A stretch of DNA of 64,000 bases from Burkholderia multivorans ATCC BAA-247 (GCF_000959525.1 NZ_CP009831.1:124001-188000), one strand, 5' to 3'. Positions 1 to 9,237 are shown, numbered from the stretch's first letter. Numbers and translations: made by a program. The notes: generated from the letters alone by a model not told the origin.

Positions 1-719
1 TTGCGCCGGCCCATCGTCGCCGCGTAGTTCCAGTGAACGGTGCTGACGTGATAGCCGTCGCAGCCGTTCTCCATCTGCATCTTCCAGTTGCCCTCGTAGA
101 TGTAGGACGAATTGCCGCGCAGCACTTCGAGGCCGTTGGGCGCCTGGTCGACGATCTGGTCGATGATCACGCGCGCTTCGCCGAGATAGTCTTCGAGCGG
201 CAGCACGTCGGCATTGAGGCTGCCGAACAGGAAGCCGCGATAGTTCTCGAAGCGCGCGACCTTCTTCAGGTCGTGCGAGCCGTTCGTGTTGAACTGCACC
301 GGATACTCGGTCGTCTTCTCGTCCTTCACCTTCAGCAGCTTGCCGCTGTTCGAGAACGTCCAGCCGTGGAACGGGCACGTAAAGCTGCCCTTGTTGCCGT
401 GCTTGCGGCGGCACAGCATCGCGCCCTTGTGCGCGCACGCGTTGATCACGGCATGCAGCTCGCCGTTCTTGTCGCGCGTGATCACGATCGGCTGGCGGCC
501 GATCCATGTCGTGTAGTAGTCGTTGTTGTCGGGGATCTGGCTTTCGTGCGCGAGATACACCCAGTTGCGCTCGAAGATGTGCTTCATCTCGAGCTCGAAC
601 AGCGCGTCGTTCGTGAAGATGTCGCGGCGGCAGCGGTACAGGCCGGCGGCCTTGTCGTCCTGTACGGCGGACGACAGCAGTTGGTCGAGTGCGTTCGCTT
701 GGTCGAAATTGGCGGACAT
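1..719 (-). CDS. benA: Benzoate 1,2-dioxygenase large (alpha) subunit BenA, 3' part outside window
   Basis: The first 239 residues or so of a ring-hydroxylating dioxygenase alpha subunit; the gene runs off the left edge. A Rieske [2Fe-2S] site is visible as C-A-H-K-G about 95 residues in and C-P-F-H-G-W about 20 residues later. The readable part stops near the conserved [14 protein letters not shown] segment that begins the mononuclear iron site. The start is supported by GGGAGGAACC just upstream of the ATG. The enzyme converts benzoate to the cis-diol with an electron-transfer partner (BenC) that should lie further left. It follows catA by 93 bp in the same direction, so this is a cat-ben operon. 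Anthranilate dioxygenase large subunit is the main alternative, but the cat neighbours favour BenA. Confidence 0.88.
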   Translation of the reverse strand, partial: MSANFDQANALDQLLSSAVQDDKAAGLYRCRRDIFTNDALFELEMKHIFERNWVYLAHESQIPDNNDYYTTWIGRQPIVITRDKNGELHAVINACAHKGAMLCRRKHGNKGSFTCPFHGWTFSNSGKLLKVKDEKTTEYPVQFNTNGSHDLKKVARFENYRGFLFGSLNADVLPLEDYLGEARVIIDQIVDQAPNGLEVLRGNSSYIYEGNWKMQMENGCDGYHVSTVHWNYAATMGRR

Positions 720-812
720 GGCGGTTCCTCCCATGCACGCGCCGGCGTGCATCGGTGTCGAAAGAGGGGGCGCGGGAGCCGCGCGGCGCAGCGCCGCCGC
801 GGCGCCGGGGCG

Positions 813-1748
813 TTACGCGTCGGCGGACGCGCGCGGACGATGGACGACCTGGTTGTCGCGGCCGTCGAGCAGCGGCGTCAGCACGATGTCGAACTCGATT
901 TCCTTGTACGCATCGCTCTTCATGCCGAGCGCGGCGCCGCCGGTCTTGTCGACCACGTGCGGAATCAGTTCCTCGCGCGTCGCGTACGCGAAGTCGTCCC
1001 AGATCAGCGGGTCGCCTTCGATGTTGAACTGCGTCGTCAGCTTGCGATGGCCGTCGCCGGACACGAAGAAGTGCACATGCGCCGGGCGGTTGCCGTGGCG
1101 GCCGAGGCCGTTCAGCAGCTGCTGCGTCGCGCCTTGCGGCGGGCAGCCGTAGCCGACCGGCATCAGCGTGCGGAATTCGTACTTGCCGTCGGCATCGGTG
1201 CGCACCGCGCCGCGCAGGTTGAACGCGGTCTGCGCGCCGGTCGGATCGAAGTGCGAGTAGAAGCCCTTCGAGTTCGCGTGCCAGCATTCGACGAGCGCAC
1301 CGGCGAGCGGCTTGCCGTCGGCGCCCGTCACGGTGCCGCGGATCACGAGCGGGCCCGCGTCGGCATCGTCGTCGAGATCGATCTTCGCGACGCCATCGCG
1401 CACGGGCGCGCCTGCCACGTACAGCGGCCCTTCGATCGTGCGCGGCGTGCCGCCGTCGAGGCCGGCCGCGCGGTCGGCCGCGTCCATCCGGATGTCCAGA
1501 TACTTCTCGAGCCCGATGCCGGCCGCGAGCAGCGCCGCTTCACCATCCTGGCCGAGCTTGTTCAGATAGTTGACGCCGGCCCAGACTTCGTCGGGCGTGA
1601 TGTCGAGATCGTCGATCGCCTTGAACAGGTCGCTCAGCAGACGATGCACGATCTGGCGAAAGCGCGCATTGCCGGCGTCGCCGTTCAGGTTCGCGGCGGC
1701 CTTCAGCAGATCCTGCACTTCCTTCGTATCGAATACCTTGACGCTCAT
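813..1748 (-). CDS. catA: Catechol 1,2-dioxygenase
   Basis: A 311-residue intradiol dioxygenase that opens catechol to cis,cis-muconate using non-haem Fe(III). The four iron ligands fall at Tyr164, Tyr200, His224 and His226, the same numbers as in the Acinetobacter enzyme, inside the motifs K-G-F-Y-S-H-F, M-P-V-G-Y-G and R-P-A-H-V-H-F. The helical N-terminal dimer/lipid-binding domain covers about residues 1-100. The ATG is preceded by GGAGACACC. It is the third gene of catB-catC-catA-benA and takes the catechol made by the Ben proteins. Confidence 0.97.
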   Translation of the reverse strand: MSVKVFDTKEVQDLLKAAANLNGDAGNARFRQIVHRLLSDLFKAIDDLDITPDEVWAGVNYLNKLGQDGEAALLAAGIGLEKYLDIRMDAADRAAGLDGGTPRTIEGPLYVAGAPVRDGVAKIDLDDDADAGPLVIRGTVTGADGKPLAGALVECWHANSKGFYSHFDPTGAQTAFNLRGAVRTDADGKYEFRTLMPVGYGCPPQGATQQLLNGLGRHGNRPAHVHFFVSGDGHRKLTTQFNIEGDPLIWDDFAYATREELIPHVVDKTGGAALGMKSDAYKEIEFDIVLTPLLDGRDNQVVHRPRASADA

Positions 1749-1813
1749 GATGGTGTCTCCACGTGTGTTTTAGGAAAAATCGACCGGCGCTCGCGCGGCA
1801 TCGCGCGGCCGGC

Positions 1814-2104
1814 TCAGAGGTCGTCTTCGCGAACCGACGACGGGTGGCGACACAACGGCGTCACCGAAATCTTCATGTACGGAAACAGCGGCAGCTGCGT
1901 CAGGATGTCGTGCAGCTCGGCGTTGTCCGCGACGTCGAAAATGCTGTAGTTCGCGTATTCGCCGACCACGCGCCAGATATGGCGCCACTTGCCGCTGCGC
2001 TGCAGCGTCTGCGAATACGCCTTCTCGCGCGCCTTGATCTCGTCGGCCACGCCGGCCGGCATGTCGGCCGGCAGATTGACGTCCATGCGTACGTGGAAAA
2101 GCAT
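1814..2104 (-). CDS. catC: Muconolactone delta-isomerase
   Basis: A 96-residue protein beginning M-L-F-H-V-R-M-D-V, which is the full length and typical start of muconolactone isomerase. It moves the double bond of (+)-muconolactone to give beta-ketoadipate enol-lactone, the third step of the catechol branch. The small ferredoxin-like fold assembles as a decamer in characterised members. It sits 34 bp after catB and 65 bp before catA, in one operon. Confidence 0.96.
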   Translation of the reverse strand: MLFHVRMDVNLPADMPAGVADEIKAREKAYSQTLQRSGKWRHIWRVVGEYANYSIFDVADNAELHDILTQLPLFPYMKISVTPLCRHPSSVREDDL

Positions 2105-2138
2105 CGTGATGATCCTGATACGTGTGTGGGGAATTCAG

Positions 2139-3269
2139 TTAGCGGACGACCTTCGTCAGCCCGTCGCGCGTAAAGCGCGCGACCTTCTCGTCGTCGAGTT
2201 CGATGCCGAGGCCCGGGCCGCTCGGCACGGTCAGCTCGAACTCGCTGTAGTCGAGCGGCGTCGCGAGAATTTCTTCGGTGATCAGCAGCGGCCCGAACAG
2301 CTCGGTGCCCCACTGCAGGTTCGCGAAGCTCGCGAACAGATGCGCGGACGCGACCGTGCTCACCGCGCCTTCGAGCATCGTGCCGCCGTAGAGCTCGATG
2401 CCGGCCGCATCGGCGATCGTCGCCACGCGCTGCGCGGCGAACAGCCCGCCGCTCTGTTCGATCTTGATCGCGAAGACGTCCGCGCCGTGCTGCTTCGCGA
2501 TGTCGAACGCGCTGTCCGGGCCCTGCAGGATTTCGTCGGCCATCAGCGCGACGGGGAAGCGGCGCATCAGCCGTGCGAGCGCGGCGGCCGATGCGACGGG
2601 CTGCTCGACCAGTTCGCAGCCGGCGTCCGCGAGCGCGGGCAGCGCGCGTGCGGCCTGCGTCTCGCTCCACGCCATGTTCACGTCGACGCGCACCGCCGCG
2701 CGATCGCCGAGCGCCTTCTTGATCGCGGCGACGTGGCGGATGTCGGCATCGAGCGCCTTCGCGCCGATCTTCAGCTTGAACACGTTGTGCCGGCGCACGT
2801 CGAGCATGTGCTCGGCCTCGTCGATGTCGCGCGCGGTGTCGCCCGATGCCAGCGTCCACGCGACCGGCAGGCGCTCGCGGCGGCGTCCGCCGAGCAGCTC
2901 GCTCACCGGCACGCCGAGACGCTTGCCGTGCGCGTCGAGCAGCGCCGTTTCGAGCGCGCTTTTTGCGAAATGGTTGACCTTCACGAGCTTGCCGACATGC
3001 GCCATCAGCGCCTGGATGCGCGTCGCGTCGCGGCCGATCATCGCCGGCGCGAAGTACGTGTCGATCGCGAGCTTCATCGCTTCGGGGCTTTCCGGGCCGT
3101 AGGCCATCCCCGCGATCGTCGTGCCTTCGCCGATGCCCGTCACGCCGTCGCTGCAGAATACCTTCACCAGCATCAGCGTCTGGCCGTGCATGGTCGCGAC
3201 CGACAGCTTGTGCGGACGGATCGTCGGCAGATCGACGAGCCGGGTTTCGATGCGTTCGATGGTGATCAT
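2139..3269 (-). CDS. catB: Muconate cycloisomerase
   Basis: A 376-residue enolase-superfamily enzyme that cyclises cis,cis-muconate to muconolactone. Superfamily landmarks are the K-L-K-I-G lysine pair, metal ligands in V-D-V-N-M, V-E-Q-P and M-A-D-E, and the second-side lysine in I-K-I-E-Q-S-G-G. An upstream in-frame ATG at 3410 would add 47 residues, but these cross the probable promoter and operator, so M-I-T-I-E-R at 3269 is chosen. First gene of the cat-ben operon, probably induced through the operator at 3356-3370. Confidence 0.95.
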   Translation of the reverse strand: MITIERIETRLVDLPTIRPHKLSVATMHGQTLMLVKVFCSDGVTGIGEGTTIAGMAYGPESPEAMKLAIDTYFAPAMIGRDATRIQALMAHVGKLVKVNHFAKSALETALLDAHGKRLGVPVSELLGGRRRERLPVAWTLASGDTARDIDEAEHMLDVRRHNVFKLKIGAKALDADIRHVAAIKKALGDRAAVRVDVNMAWSETQAARALPALADAGCELVEQPVASAAALARLMRRFPVALMADEILQGPDSAFDIAKQHGADVFAIKIEQSGGLFAAQRVATIADAAGIELYGGTMLEGAVSTVASAHLFASFANLQWGTELFGPLLITEEILATPLDYSEFELTVPSGPGLGIELDDEKVARFTRDGLTKVVR

Positions 3270-3303
3270 GGGATACGTCGTGTATGTGGGGTGCTTGGAC
3301 CGA

Positions 3304-3334
3304 TTTATACGTCTCGCCCAAATGCAGCGTCCAA
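3304..3334 (-). promoter_or_regulatory. Putative catB promoter
   Basis: On the minus strand TTGGAC (3329-3334) and TATAAA (3304-3309) lie 19 bp apart, between the operator at 3356-3370 and the catB start. The spacer is 2 bp longer than ideal, which would suit an activator-dependent LysR-type promoter. Inferred from sequence only. Confidence 0.45.
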
Positions 3335-3355
3335 TACTTTTGGACACCCCTATCC

Positions 3356-3370
3356 ATACCTGCCGGGTAT
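3356..3370. promoter_or_regulatory. CatM/BenM-type LysR operator (ATAC-N7-GTAT)
   Basis: A perfect ATAC-N7-GTAT palindrome about 90 bp upstream of catB and just upstream of the proposed -35 box. This is the known high-affinity half-site arrangement for the muconate-responsive LysR proteins CatM, BenM and CatR. A weaker ATAC-N7-CACC element follows at about 3334-3348, resembling the secondary sites those proteins use. Confidence 0.65.
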
Positions 3371-3913
3371 TCGATATTCGGCTCCGCATCGGAATGACCG
3401 TGTTTTCCATACCTCACAAGATTGGTCGGACGACCGGGGAGCCGCGTCGGAGCGAGGTTCGCGACAAGTCGGCTGGCGCGGCGACGACGCGCCCGACGGC
3501 GCCGGTCCGATGGCCCGCAGCGGCAGGAAAAACGCGCACGACGATGCGCGATCAGGGTTTTCCTGAGGGGAAATGGCGGCACCGGCGCGGCCGGTGCGAC
3601 GCCAATCGCATGGCTCGCGGAGCCGATGAAGTTGTCTGCGGCCTGAATCGAATCGGTGAAGATGCCGCGGGCATGCGCGCGCATGCCGCTCGGCGGGCGC
3701 GGTGCGCGCGACGACGTCGCGCAGTCGATCGCGCCGCTTGCGTCGCCGCAAGCGGCATGGATGAGAGGACAGAGAGTGACGGACGACGGCGGGCTCGATG
3801 CACGGCAACCGCCGCGACGTCGCGCGACGCGCGTGCAGACCCGCGCCGCACGCGCGGCGCCCGGCGGCGACACGCGGCGCATCACGCCACGGGCGCACGC
3901 GGACGCGCGAGGA
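3371..3913. other. Intergenic region without a convincing gene
   Basis: About 540 bp of very GC-rich sequence between catB and the PRC-barrel gene. All long frames here are arginine-rich, low-complexity translations typical of non-coding high-GC DNA, with no ribosome-binding site and no recognisable domain. A perfect 8-bp stem with a 3-base loop occurs at 3579-3597 but has no T-run. No catR/benM-like gene is present. Confidence 0.6.
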
Positions 3914-4342
3914 TCAGTGCTTGTCGTCGACCTTCTTCGGCTTCGGCGGCGACGGCACCTTCGCGTACTGGAATGCCGGCGTCGCCTTCAGCGCGTCCTT
4001 CGTCGCGCCCGGCAGATAGATGTTGCCGCTGCGCACGTCGAGCGACGCGATCGGCACCGCGACGTCGTGCGCGGCGACACCGAGGAAGCCGCCGGCCGAG
4101 ACGATCGCCGCCGACACGGAGCCGTCGGGTGCGACGATCAGGTCGCGCACGGTACCGACCTTCTGGTTCTGATCGTTGTAGACGGCTTTGCCGAGCACGC
4201 TCTTCTTCACGCTCCAGCCTTCCAGCAGCGCCTGCGATTGCTCGACGGTCACGCTGAGCGGCTGCGCGCCGGCGATCTGCGCGTGCGCGCTCACGCTCGA
4301 TGCGAGGACGGCCACTGCGACGAGGGTCTTGTAGAACGCCAT
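3914..4342 (-). CDS. Periplasmic PRC-barrel domain protein
   Basis: A 142-residue protein with a Sec signal peptide (hydrophobic about residues 5-18, cleavage near A-H-A-Q). It is followed by a PRC-barrel-like domain (about 45-120) containing the K-V-G-T-V-R-D-L-I-V-A-P-D-G-S-V turn, and a lysine/proline-rich C-terminus. PRC barrels occur in RNA-processing and photosynthetic proteins and in many exported proteins of unknown role. The specific function here is not known. It appears monocistronic. Confidence 0.8.
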   Translation of the reverse strand: MAFYKTLVAVAVLASSVSAHAQIAGAQPLSVTVEQSQALLEGWSVKKSVLGKAVYNDQNQKVGTVRDLIVAPDGSVSAAIVSAGGFLGVAAHDVAVPIASLDVRSGNIYLPGATKDALKATPAFQYAKVPSPPKPKKVDDKH

Positions 4343-4584
4343 GCTTGTTTGCTCCGTTGAATGAGGAACGCTTCTGGCAGCAAAACCCGGACCGCGCCGG
4401 CCATCCGCGATACGGACCGCCGCCGCGACACCGGGCTTCGCCGAGGGATCGGCGGCACGGCCGCGCCGCCGCGTGCAGGTATCGAAGGGGCCGGGATCGC
4501 GGGCCGTCGATACGTCGCACGGCCCATGTTAGCGTCTGCGCGAAAGCGCTGCAGCGAGCACGATGTCGCAGTGCGCGCGCATCG

Positions 4585-5715
4585 TCACGCGTTGCGTGCG
4601 AACACGCGGCGATGACGCACGGCTTCGGCGAGCACGTCGAGCACGGGTTCGGTCTGCGCCCAGCTCAGGCATGCATCGGTGATCGACACGCCGTACTTCA
4701 ACGGCACGCCGGGCTTCAGATCCTGTCGGCCGGCTTCGAGATGGCTCTCGATCATCACGCCGACGATGCGGTGCTCGCCCTGCGACAGCTGGCGCGCGAG
4801 ATCCTGCGCGACCTCGATCTGCCGCTCGTGCGACTTGTTCGAGTTCGCATGCGAGCAGTCGACCATCACCTGCTCGCGCAGGCCCGCCGCGCGGAGCACG
4901 GCGCAGCTCGCGTCGACGTGCGCCGCGTCGTAGTTCGGGCCGTTCTTGCCGCCGCGCAAAATCACATGAGCGTCGTCGTTGCCGCGCGTCTCGAAGATCG
5001 CGGCCATGCCCATCTTCGTCATCCCCATGAACGCATGGCTCGCGCGCGCGGCGACGATCGCGTCCGACGCGACCTGCACGCCGCCGTCGGTGCCGTTCTT
5101 GAAGCCGATCGGGCAGCTGAGCCCCGACGCGAGCTGACGATGGCTCTGGCTCTCGGTCGTGCGTGCGCCGATCGCACCCCACGCGATCAGGTCCGCGATG
5201 TACTGCGGGCTCAGCAGATCGAGGAATTCGGTCGAGGCGGGCAACCCGAGCGCGTTGATGTCGAGCAGCAGTTGCCGCGCGGCCCGCAGCCCTTCGTTGA
5301 TGCGGAAGCTGCCGTCGAGACGCGGATCGTTGATGTAGCCCTTCCAGCCGACCGTCGTGCGCGGCTTCTCGAAGTACACGCGCATCGTGATCAGCAGATC
5401 GTCCTTCAGCGCATCGGCAGCGGCCTTCAGGCGGCGGGCGTAGTCGAGCGCCTGGTCGTGATCGTGGATCGAGCACGGGCCGACGACGAGCAGCAGCCGA
5501 TCGTCGCGGCCGTGCAGGATGTCGCCGATCGCCTTGCGCGTATCTTCGACGAGCGTCTGCGTGGCCGCCGGCACCGGCAGTTCGTCGAGCAGCAGCGCCG
5601 GCGAAATCAGCGGACGCACGGCGCCGATACGGACGTCGTCGATGCGCGTCGTATCGAGCGTCGCGTCGGCGACGCCGACCTCGCGATCGTGCGTGGGATT
5701 GTCGAGCTTCTGCAT
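4585..5715 (-). CDS. aroG: 3-deoxy-7-phosphoheptulonate (DAHP) synthase, class I
   Basis: A 376-residue type I DAHP synthase joining phosphoenolpyruvate and erythrose 4-phosphate, the first step of the shikimate pathway. The metal ligands expected from E. coli AroG are in V-G-P-C-S-I-H-D (Cys), V-D-C-S-H-A-N-S-N-K (His), V-M-I-E-S-H (Glu) and S-I-T-D-A-C (Asp). It is about 25 residues longer than E. coli AroG, mostly at the N-terminus, where the feedback site lies; the inhibitor cannot be told from this reading. The ATG has GCGGAGAATCCCC upstream. It follows the DUF480 gene by 62 bp in the same direction. Confidence 0.94.
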   Translation of the reverse strand: MQKLDNPTHDREVGVADATLDTTRIDDVRIGAVRPLISPALLLDELPVPAATQTLVEDTRKAIGDILHGRDDRLLLVVGPCSIHDHDQALDYARRLKAAADALKDDLLITMRVYFEKPRTTVGWKGYINDPRLDGSFRINEGLRAARQLLLDINALGLPASTEFLDLLSPQYIADLIAWGAIGARTTESQSHRQLASGLSCPIGFKNGTDGGVQVASDAIVAARASHAFMGMTKMGMAAIFETRGNDDAHVILRGGKNGPNYDAAHVDASCAVLRAAGLREQVMVDCSHANSNKSHERQIEVAQDLARQLSQGEHRIVGVMIESHLEAGRQDLKPGVPLKYGVSITDACLSWAQTEPVLDVLAEAVRHRRVFARNA

Positions 5716-5777
5716 GGGGATTCTCCGCGGGCGTCTGGATGGATCGGCAGGCTCGATTATGGCACCCGCATCGGGCG

Positions 5778-6485
5778 TCAGTTCGCGTCGCCCGGCGCGT
5801 CGGCGTCGATCCCGAGTTCGGACGCCATGCGGCGCACCAGCGCGTTCAGCCGCGCGACTTCGTCCGCGAGACGCTTCTGCTCCGCCTTCAGCGCCTCGAA
5901 CTCGGACGGCGCCACGGCCTGCGCGCCGCCGCCGTCCGCGCCCGCGAATTCGCCGACGTTGACGTCGCCGCACAGCAGATGCATCCAGCGGTTCTCGCGT
6001 GCGCCGGGCGCGCGCGGCAGCCGCACAACGAGCGGCGGCTCGCGCGTCGCGAGTTCGTCGAGAAACGCCTCGACCGACGAGATGTCGGCGAAGCCGTGCA
6101 GCCGCGCGCTGTTCAGCCGCAGTTCGGCCGCCGTCTGCGGGCCGCGCAGCATCAGCACCGTCAGCAGCGCGATCGCCTGGCTCGGAATGCCGAGCACGCG
6201 GTTCAGGTTGTGTTCGAAACGCGGCACGCGGCTGCTGCTGCCCTCGAACACGAGGCTCAGATGCTTGAGCGCGTCGAGCGCCGTCGTCACTTCGTCGTCG
6301 GTCACGTTCATCACCGGCGCGCGCGCGGTCTTCTGGTTGCAGCCCGCGGTCAGCGCATTCAGCGACAGCGGATAGGTATCCGGCACCGTGTGCTGCTTCT
6401 CGACGAGCACGCCGAGAATGCGGGCCTCGAGGGGCGTGAGTTCGCGAAGGGCGCGTGGCGTGGGCGTATCCGGCGTGGTGTTCAT
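5778..6485 (-). CDS. YceH-family protein (DUF480)
   Basis: A 235-residue protein matching the YceH/DUF480 family. The start motif L-T-P-L-E-A-R-I-L-G-V-L-V-E-K, the segment T-V-P-D-T-Y-P-L-S-L-N-A-L and the C-N-Q-K box are characteristic. The fold is two winged-helix units, and the C-terminal 40 residues form a heptad-like E/L/A helix. The biochemical role is not established. It probably shares a transcript with aroG, 62 bp downstream. Confidence 0.88.
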   Translation of the reverse strand: MNTTPDTPTPRALRELTPLEARILGVLVEKQHTVPDTYPLSLNALTAGCNQKTARAPVMNVTDDEVTTALDALKHLSLVFEGSSSRVPRFEHNLNRVLGIPSQAIALLTVLMLRGPQTAAELRLNSARLHGFADISSVEAFLDELATREPPLVVRLPRAPGARENRWMHLLCGDVNVGEFAGADGGGAQAVAPSEFEALKAEQKRLADEVARLNALVRRMASELGIDADAPGDAN

Positions 6486-6754
6486 GAGTGGCGTCGCGGC
6501 AGCAGCAGAGAGGAATCGGTTCGATGCGCGTCCGGCAGGCGGACGGGTGACGCATATGATAGCTCGCGGCGAAGCGCGCCCGCGCAGGCACGCGTGCCGC
6601 GTTTGCGCGTCGCGCGGTGCGGCGCTACGATAGCCGTTCATCCGGATTTCCACGACGCGATGCGACGCAGCCGCCCGGCGCGCGCCCCGTACCGTTTCGT
6701 TTTCGCGCGACGCCGCCGCGCGTGCGCGCTCCACGTTCTTCATCGTTCACCGAC

Positions 6755-7519
6755 ATGACTCCATCCGCCAGCGCACCGAACGTGCGCGCCATCGTCACCG
6801 GTCACACGCGCGGGCTCGGCGCCGCGCTCGCCACGCAATTGCTCGATCAGGGCATCGCCGTGCTCGGCGTGTCGCGCAGCCGACATCCGTCGCTCGCGGC
6901 CGCGTCGCACGCGCAGTTCGCCGAGATCGAGCTCGACCTGTCGGACGCGGCCGCCGTCGCCGCGTGGCTCGCCGGCGATACGCTGCGACGCTTCGTCGAT
7001 GGCGCATCGCTCGTGCTGCTGTTCAACAACGCGGGGATCGTCGATCCGATCGGCCCGCTCGACGTGCAGGACGCGAACACGGTCGCACGCGCGGTCAACC
7101 TCAACGTCGCGGCGCCGCTGATGCTGTCGGCCGCGCTCGCGCAAGCCGTCTCGGCGCCGACGGAGAGCCGGATCGTGCACGTGTCGAGCGGCGCCGCACG
7201 CAATGCCTACGCGGGCTGGAGCGTCTATTGCGCGACCAAGGCCGCGCTCGATCACCATGCGCGCGCGGTCGCGCTCGACGCGAATCGCGCGCTGCGGATT
7301 GGCAGCGTCGCGCCGGGCGTCGTCGACACCGGCATGCAGGCGACGATCCGCGCGACCGGCGACGACCGCTTTCCGATGCGCGACAAGTTCGAGCAGTTGA
7401 AGGCGAGCGGCGCGCTGTCGACGCCCGAGGCGGCCGCGCGGCAGCTGATCCGGTACGCGCTGAGCGACGCGTTCGGCGCGACGCCGACGGCCGACGTGCG
7501 CGAACTGCCGGCCGCCTGA
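6755..7519 (+). CDS. Short-chain dehydrogenase/reductase
   Basis: A 254-residue classical SDR with the T-G-H-T-R-G-L-G nucleotide-binding motif near residue 15, N-N-A-G, the catalytic Ser in V-S-S-G-A, and Y-C-A-T-K. It resembles sepiapterin reductase-like or YueD-type members, but the substrate cannot be named. The chosen ATG begins M-T-P-S-A-S; an earlier in-frame start would add an arginine-rich leader without domain character. Confidence 0.85.
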   Translation: MTPSASAPNVRAIVTGHTRGLGAALATQLLDQGIAVLGVSRSRHPSLAAASHAQFAEIELDLSDAAAVAAWLAGDTLRRFVDGASLVLLFNNAGIVDPIGPLDVQDANTVARAVNLNVAAPLMLSAALAQAVSAPTESRIVHVSSGAARNAYAGWSVYCATKAALDHHARAVALDANRALRIGSVAPGVVDTGMQATIRATGDDRFPMRDKFEQLKASGALSTPEAAARQLIRYALSDAFGATPTADVRELPAA

Positions 7520-7561
7520 TCCGCTAGAATCCGTCGATCGCCTTTGCCCGAGAGTTCCCCG

Positions 7562-8299
7562 ATGGTCATGAAGACCACCGCGCCGTTCCAGCAGATCAAG
7601 ACGCTCGTTCGCCAGAAAACCGAAGCGGGCGAATGGCGGCCGGGCGACCGCATTCCGTCCGAACTCGATCTCGCCGCGCAGTTCGGCGTCGCGCGCATGA
7701 CGGTCAACCGCGCGCTGCGCGAACTGACCGAGGAAGGCGTGCTGAAGCGGATCGCGGGCGTCGGCACGTTCGTCGCCGAATCGAAGCCGCAGTCGAACCT
7801 GCTGATGATCGCGCATATCCGCGACGAGATCCGCGCGCGCGGGCACGCGTACCGATGCCGCGTGCTGAGCCAGTCGCGCGAGCCGGCGTCGTTCGACGTC
7901 GCCGCGGCGTTCGGGCTGCCGGTCAATACGCCGGTGTTTCATGTGGTGTGCGTGCACGAGGAAAACGGCCGCCCGATCCAGCTCGAGGATCGCTACGTGA
8001 ACCCCGCCGCCGCGCCCGCATTCATCGATCAGGACTTCAGCCAGGAACCGCCGTCCGAGTATCTGTACAACAACGTGTCGCACGACGAGCTCGAGATCGA
8101 GCACGTCGTCGACGCGTCGCTGCCGACGGCCGAGCAGGCGCGGCTGCTCGACATGCGCGCGGACGAACCGTGCCTGACGCTCACGCGCCGTACGTGGACG
8201 AAGGGCGTGCCCGTCACGTTCGTGCACTTCCTGCATCCGGGCAACCGCTATCGGCTCGGTTCGCGCTTCAAGCCCGGCGCGGGGCGCCGCCAGACCTGA
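7562..8299 (+). CDS. GntR-family regulator, HutC subfamily
   Basis: A 245-residue regulator with an N-terminal winged helix (about residues 10-75, F-G-V-A-R-M-T-V-N-R-A-L-R-E-L recognition region) and a C-terminal UTRA ligand domain (about 95-240, including G-R-P-I-Q-L-E-D-R-Y-V-N-P). The sequence is close to histidine-utilisation repressors. However, no hut enzyme gene is in the window, so urocanate as ligand is only a family guess. The ATG at 7562 is preferred; a TTG at 7544 is possible. The adjacent oxygenase and binding-protein genes are candidate targets. Confidence 0.85.
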   Translation: MVMKTTAPFQQIKTLVRQKTEAGEWRPGDRIPSELDLAAQFGVARMTVNRALRELTEEGVLKRIAGVGTFVAESKPQSNLLMIAHIRDEIRARGHAYRCRVLSQSREPASFDVAAAFGLPVNTPVFHVVCVHEENGRPIQLEDRYVNPAAAPAFIDQDFSQEPPSEYLYNNVSHDELEIEHVVDASLPTAEQARLLDMRADEPCLTLTRRTWTKGVPVTFVHFLHPGNRYRLGSRFKPGAGRRQT

Positions 8300-8353
8300 G
8301 CGCACGCGGCCGCGTGGGTGCCGCACGCATCGCGTGCGCGCGCGCGTTCGCGT

Positions 8354-9205
8354 TCAGATCGCGCTCGCCTGTCCCGCCTCGCGCGACCACACGATCGGAA
8401 ACAGCGGATGCGCGAGCGGCGCGCCGTCCGGCAGTTCGTCGGCGAGACCGGGGAAGTCCGGCGAGGTCTTCCAGCGACGCGGCGCGTGACGGATGTCGTC
8501 GCCGACGAAGCGGATCGAGAACGCGCGCCGCCGGTTGCGCGTGCCGCCCGACGCATGCAGCGTCAGCATCCGGAAGCAGACCATGTCACCGGGCTCGAGC
8601 GCCCAGCGGCGGATCGGAAACGCGGCGCGATCGGCTTCGATGTCCGGCAAGTCCGCGAGACTGCCTTCCGGAAACCACTTCGCTTCCTTGTCCATGAACG
8701 TGCGCGGCATCAGCCACGGCCCGCGATGCGAGCCCGCGACGAATTCGAGGGTCGACTCGAGCGGCACCGGATCGACGGGAATCCACATGCTGACGTTGTC
8801 GTCGCCTTCGATGTTGTAGTACGGCTGATCCTGATGCCACGGCGTGCGCTGTCGCGTGCCGGGCTCCTTCACGAGCAGATGGTCGTGATGCAGCCGCACG
8901 GTCGCGGTGCCCATCAGCGCGGCCGCGACGGACGGCGCCGGCGAACGCACGATGAACTGCCGATACGCGTCGTTGTGCTGCCAGTTGCAGAAATCCTCGA
9001 AGAACCAACCCGGATCGTCGGGGCGGCTCGCGACCTTCGCGCGTGCGCTCGGATGCGCGAGGTTCTCGTCGATGCCGGCGCGCAGCGCGGCCACTTCGTC
9101 CGGCGAAAAGATGCCGCGGATGCATACCGCGCCATCGGTGCGGAACGCTTCGATCAGGTCGGGCGTCACGGCTTGCGCGACACGCTCGGAGATGCTCGTC
9201 GTCAT
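8354..9205 (-). CDS. Phytanoyl-CoA dioxygenase (PhyH)-family oxygenase
   Basis: A 283-residue Fe(II)/2-oxoglutarate-dependent oxygenase of the PhyH family. The facial triad is visible as W-H-Q-D-Q (His, Asp) and the distal T-L-H-A-S-G (His), followed by the R-R-R-A-F-S-I-R-F segment that binds 2-oxoglutarate. PhyH relatives hydroxylate many small substrates, and none can be assigned here. It starts 32 bp after the binding-protein gene, in one transcription unit, so the transported compound may be its substrate. Confidence 0.86.
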   Translation of the reverse strand: MTTSISERVAQAVTPDLIEAFRTDGAVCIRGIFSPDEVAALRAGIDENLAHPSARAKVASRPDDPGWFFEDFCNWQHNDAYRQFIVRSPAPSVAAALMGTATVRLHHDHLLVKEPGTRQRTPWHQDQPYYNIEGDDNVSMWIPVDPVPLESTLEFVAGSHRGPWLMPRTFMDKEAKWFPEGSLADLPDIEADRAAFPIRRWALEPGDMVCFRMLTLHASGGTRNRRRAFSIRFVGDDIRHAPRRWKTSPDFPGLADELPDGAPLAHPLFPIVWSREAGQASAI

Positions 9206-9237
9206 GATCTGCCTGCAGTCGGTTGAATGCGCGCCGC

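Noticed and set aside
33-1949. 638-residue frame opposite benA-catA
   Set aside because: Antisense shadow of the cat-ben genes; Arg/Val/Ala-rich with no domain, while the opposite strand encodes complete known enzymes.
1900-3885. 661-residue frame over catB and catC
   Set aside because: Out-of-frame high-GC translation of the real genes; arginine-rich and without a ribosome-binding site.
3350-3913. Possible regulator or small gene upstream of catB
   Set aside because: All frames are low-complexity arginine-rich; no helix-turn-helix or start signals, so no catR was called.
4300-6375. 691-residue frame opposite aroG and the DUF480 gene
   Set aside because: Antisense to two well-supported genes.
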